Origin: Pelecanus crispus
Lineage: Eukaryota > Chordata > Aves > Pelecaniformes > Pelecanidae
Assembly: GCF_030463565.1 (NCBI RefSeq)
Contig: NC_134651.1
Span: 10,676,734 to 10,740,733 of the forward strand
Reading direction: 5' to 3'
Length of the DNA stretch: 64,000 nucleotides
Both the position numbers and the translations under genes were made by a program. Shown one piece after another: positions 62,061 through 64,000 of the stretch (its first letter is position 1; each line of letters starts with the position of its first letter). The notes beneath the pieces are model-generated. The model was given only the letters and a program-made list of their open reading frames with translations. It was not told where the DNA came from and made no database searches.

Positions 62061-64000
62061 GAGGGCAGCGGTTTTACAGCATCGCTTACGGGACCACCGC
62101 TACCATTTGTAAGATTTTCCTGCTGGAGGGTGTGATGCCCTTCGGGGAGCTGTTGCTTCCAGGTGGCTGTCGGCAGATGAAGCCTTTTCCACAGTAGCAT
62201 AGATGTACTACCAAAAGACGTTGTAAGGGCTAAATCACAGTTTGTACCAGTATCCCCAGACAGTTGTTTTTTTTTTTTTCCCGGGAACGCTTACTCGATC
62301 TACCGCAGACTTTTGGCAGCAAGAAGGTTTGGGGAAGCAGAGTATTTGCTGATAAAACTCACAGTGGTGGCAAACTGCTAGTTGTGAAGGACGAAGGTTT
62401 GAGATCTGGTTCCTGGTCACTCATCTCCTGCTGAGCTGGGAGCTTTTAAAGTAAGCTTCTGTCTTTATGTTACATGACTGGTACGATTGCACACACCGCA
62501 GAGAAGTTAAGAATTCAGAATGCCATTCTTCATGATGGACAAACAGGGGATACAACTATGTTTTTATAGAAAAGGGTCTGAATTGCTTCTCACTTAGTTC
62601 GCTGAAAAGCGGAGCTAAACTTACATGAAGCGTACGGAGTTAAAGTAGCATTTGGAGAGGGGAATCAGGCCTGTTCTGTGGAGTGTCCAATTGTATCGTT
62701 TCAGAACACCAACAAAATTAAGGGTTGTCTTGATATTAGGTATATGGAAATATGTATGAATTCAGCTATCCTGAGAAACACTAGTTGCCTGGATACCTTG
62801 AATCCTTCTGAAAAGCGTGGTTTTGAAATCAAGGATGGCTGCAAAGTGGCCAGTGTAAACAGCCATCAGTGCTGCACACCAGCCCAGTCCATGTGAGCCA
62901 CAGCAGGGGAGACAAAGCCAAACCTGAAAATCTATTTCATTGAGTTAGCTAATTGCCAGCACTATAACGTGCTGTGACAGCCCTCCTGCAATCTGAAGAC
63001 ACAAATTAGACCTTCTTGAGAATTACTGTGACATGTAACAATAATCTGAGAGTTGAACTGTGATTACAGTGGGTTCCTCAGGACAGAGACAGGATTTTTA
63101 AGTGACTTGTTTTTCACTAATGTCTGTGACTTGCTCATTTTCTGTGTTGCAGGGTCTACTGGGGGCGGGGGTTGAGTGCGTGTTTGGGGGCACACTGTGT
63201 TTCTGTTTAGTTTTACCTATTCTTTTAACACTGAAAAAGTATTTTTCATTTTGCTTCTTTTGTTCACTGAATAAAGTACTAAACATAAATTAGTTTTAAC
63301 TTTTTCTCATTTAGGTCCTAATTAAAAAGGTACTGAAATCAGCATGGTCCTTTGCTTTGTGTTCAAATGAGTTTTAGATTAAACTCATAATAAACTAAGG
63401 CCTGATGTTACAAATGCTTAAGAGCACAAAGAACTTCACGTGCAGGAGTGCTCATAAGCTTTAATCAGGTGCTGCTTACATCAGTACACTCACAGGTATT
63501 ATCTAGAAGACCTGACTTTATGCATTCAAATCATGTTTACTTTAAAAACATGCCTTGAAAAATTCACGATTGCTACAACGTTTAGTTCAATCCATTATTT
63601 TCATCTTCTGCCTGGGTTACAAATTAGCAATTTTTAAATTAGCTGCAGGTCTGGTGGAAGTTGTTCTCTGTACTTTAATGTCCAGAAATTGTTCCTGCTG
63701 TACCATCTTTTTCCCTGGGACACTTGGACTCTGCTTCCAGCTTTGACTGACTTGTGATTTGATCTCTCTAATTTACTAAATTTCTCTATGTCATGAACTC
63801 CCATCTTATAAGGTATAGAAAATCATACTTAACTGCTTCACAGGGGCTTCTTAGCAGGACAGATAAAAATGGATGATTCAGTAAAATGCAAGTGAAATAT
63901 AAAAAAAAAGTGAAATGCAGATTAATGCTATTCCCAGTGTGCATGCTACTGTTTTGTGGTTGGTTTTTTTCAATTTAAGTTCAGTTATAAGGTGAAACTG
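62061..64000. other. Upstream flank of DCUN1D1
   Basis: AT-rich sequence with a T12 run near 62268. AATAAA occurs on the + strand near 63270 and 63388 but there is no associated gene. No MCCC1 exon (the next human gene) is recognisable. Confidence 0.6.

Noticed and set aside
62061..64000. Search for the 3' end of MCCC1, the next human gene.
   Set aside because: I looked on the - strand for the biotin-carrier AMKM region and for a coding end and found none; the gene, if conserved, lies beyond the window.

Overview
This is an intron-rich vertebrate nuclear window, most probably from a bird. The exons are short with GT/AG boundaries, one gene has a long CpG island promoter, interspersed repeats are sparse, and intron 12897-13899 carries the 3' end of a CR1-type LINE with the avian-style terminal sequence. 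There are no bacterial features, tRNA or rRNA genes, or CRISPR arrays.

Two genes fill the window, tail to tail. On the + strand, positions 1-34281 hold the 3' two thirds of ATP11B, a class P4 phospholipid flippase. I can place 20 coding exons, phase-consistent from end to end, encoding about 840 residues: TM4 with the PISL motif, the DKTGTLT phosphorylation site, the N domain with KGAE, the P domain with TGD and GDGAND, TM5-TM10 and the C-terminal tail. The first roughly 310 residues (TM1-3 and the A domain) lie left of the window. A long 3' UTR follows, with poly(A) signals at 39057 and 39760. On the - strand, 61194 down to 43452 holds the complete 259-codon DCUN1D1 (SCCRO/DCN1), a cofactor for cullin neddylation, in seven exons. 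Its promoter is a CpG island (about 60.8-62.06 kb) and its 3' UTR runs to about 40.26 kb. The order ATP11B(+) then DCUN1D1(-) matches human 3q26 as I remember it; MCCC1, the next human gene, is not visible by 64000.

The most interesting part is the 11.4 kb ATP11B intron 18898-30328 and the exons after it. After the TM10 exon, which ends in phase 0, I find several candidate alternative C-terminal exons that splice in frame. A cassette at 22888-22973 would shift the next exon into a second open frame. An exon at 27299-27421 would give a 40-residue tail with an acidic di-leucine sorting motif. A read-through of exon 30329 would give a third tail, with its own poly(A) signal. C-terminal splice variants are known to redirect the paralogues ATP11A and ATP11C, so this looks like a switchboard for flippase localisation. 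It is inferred from sequence alone and needs transcript evidence.

Smaller points of note: the DCUN1D1 start codon is the last three bases of exon 1; its 5' leader carries a GCC repeat and possible uORFs; convergent poly(A) signals sit within 13 bp of each other; a Ser-rich N-domain segment known from human ATP11B seems absent; and an ancient MIR/L2-type repeat is recognisable at about 53.2-53.4 kb.
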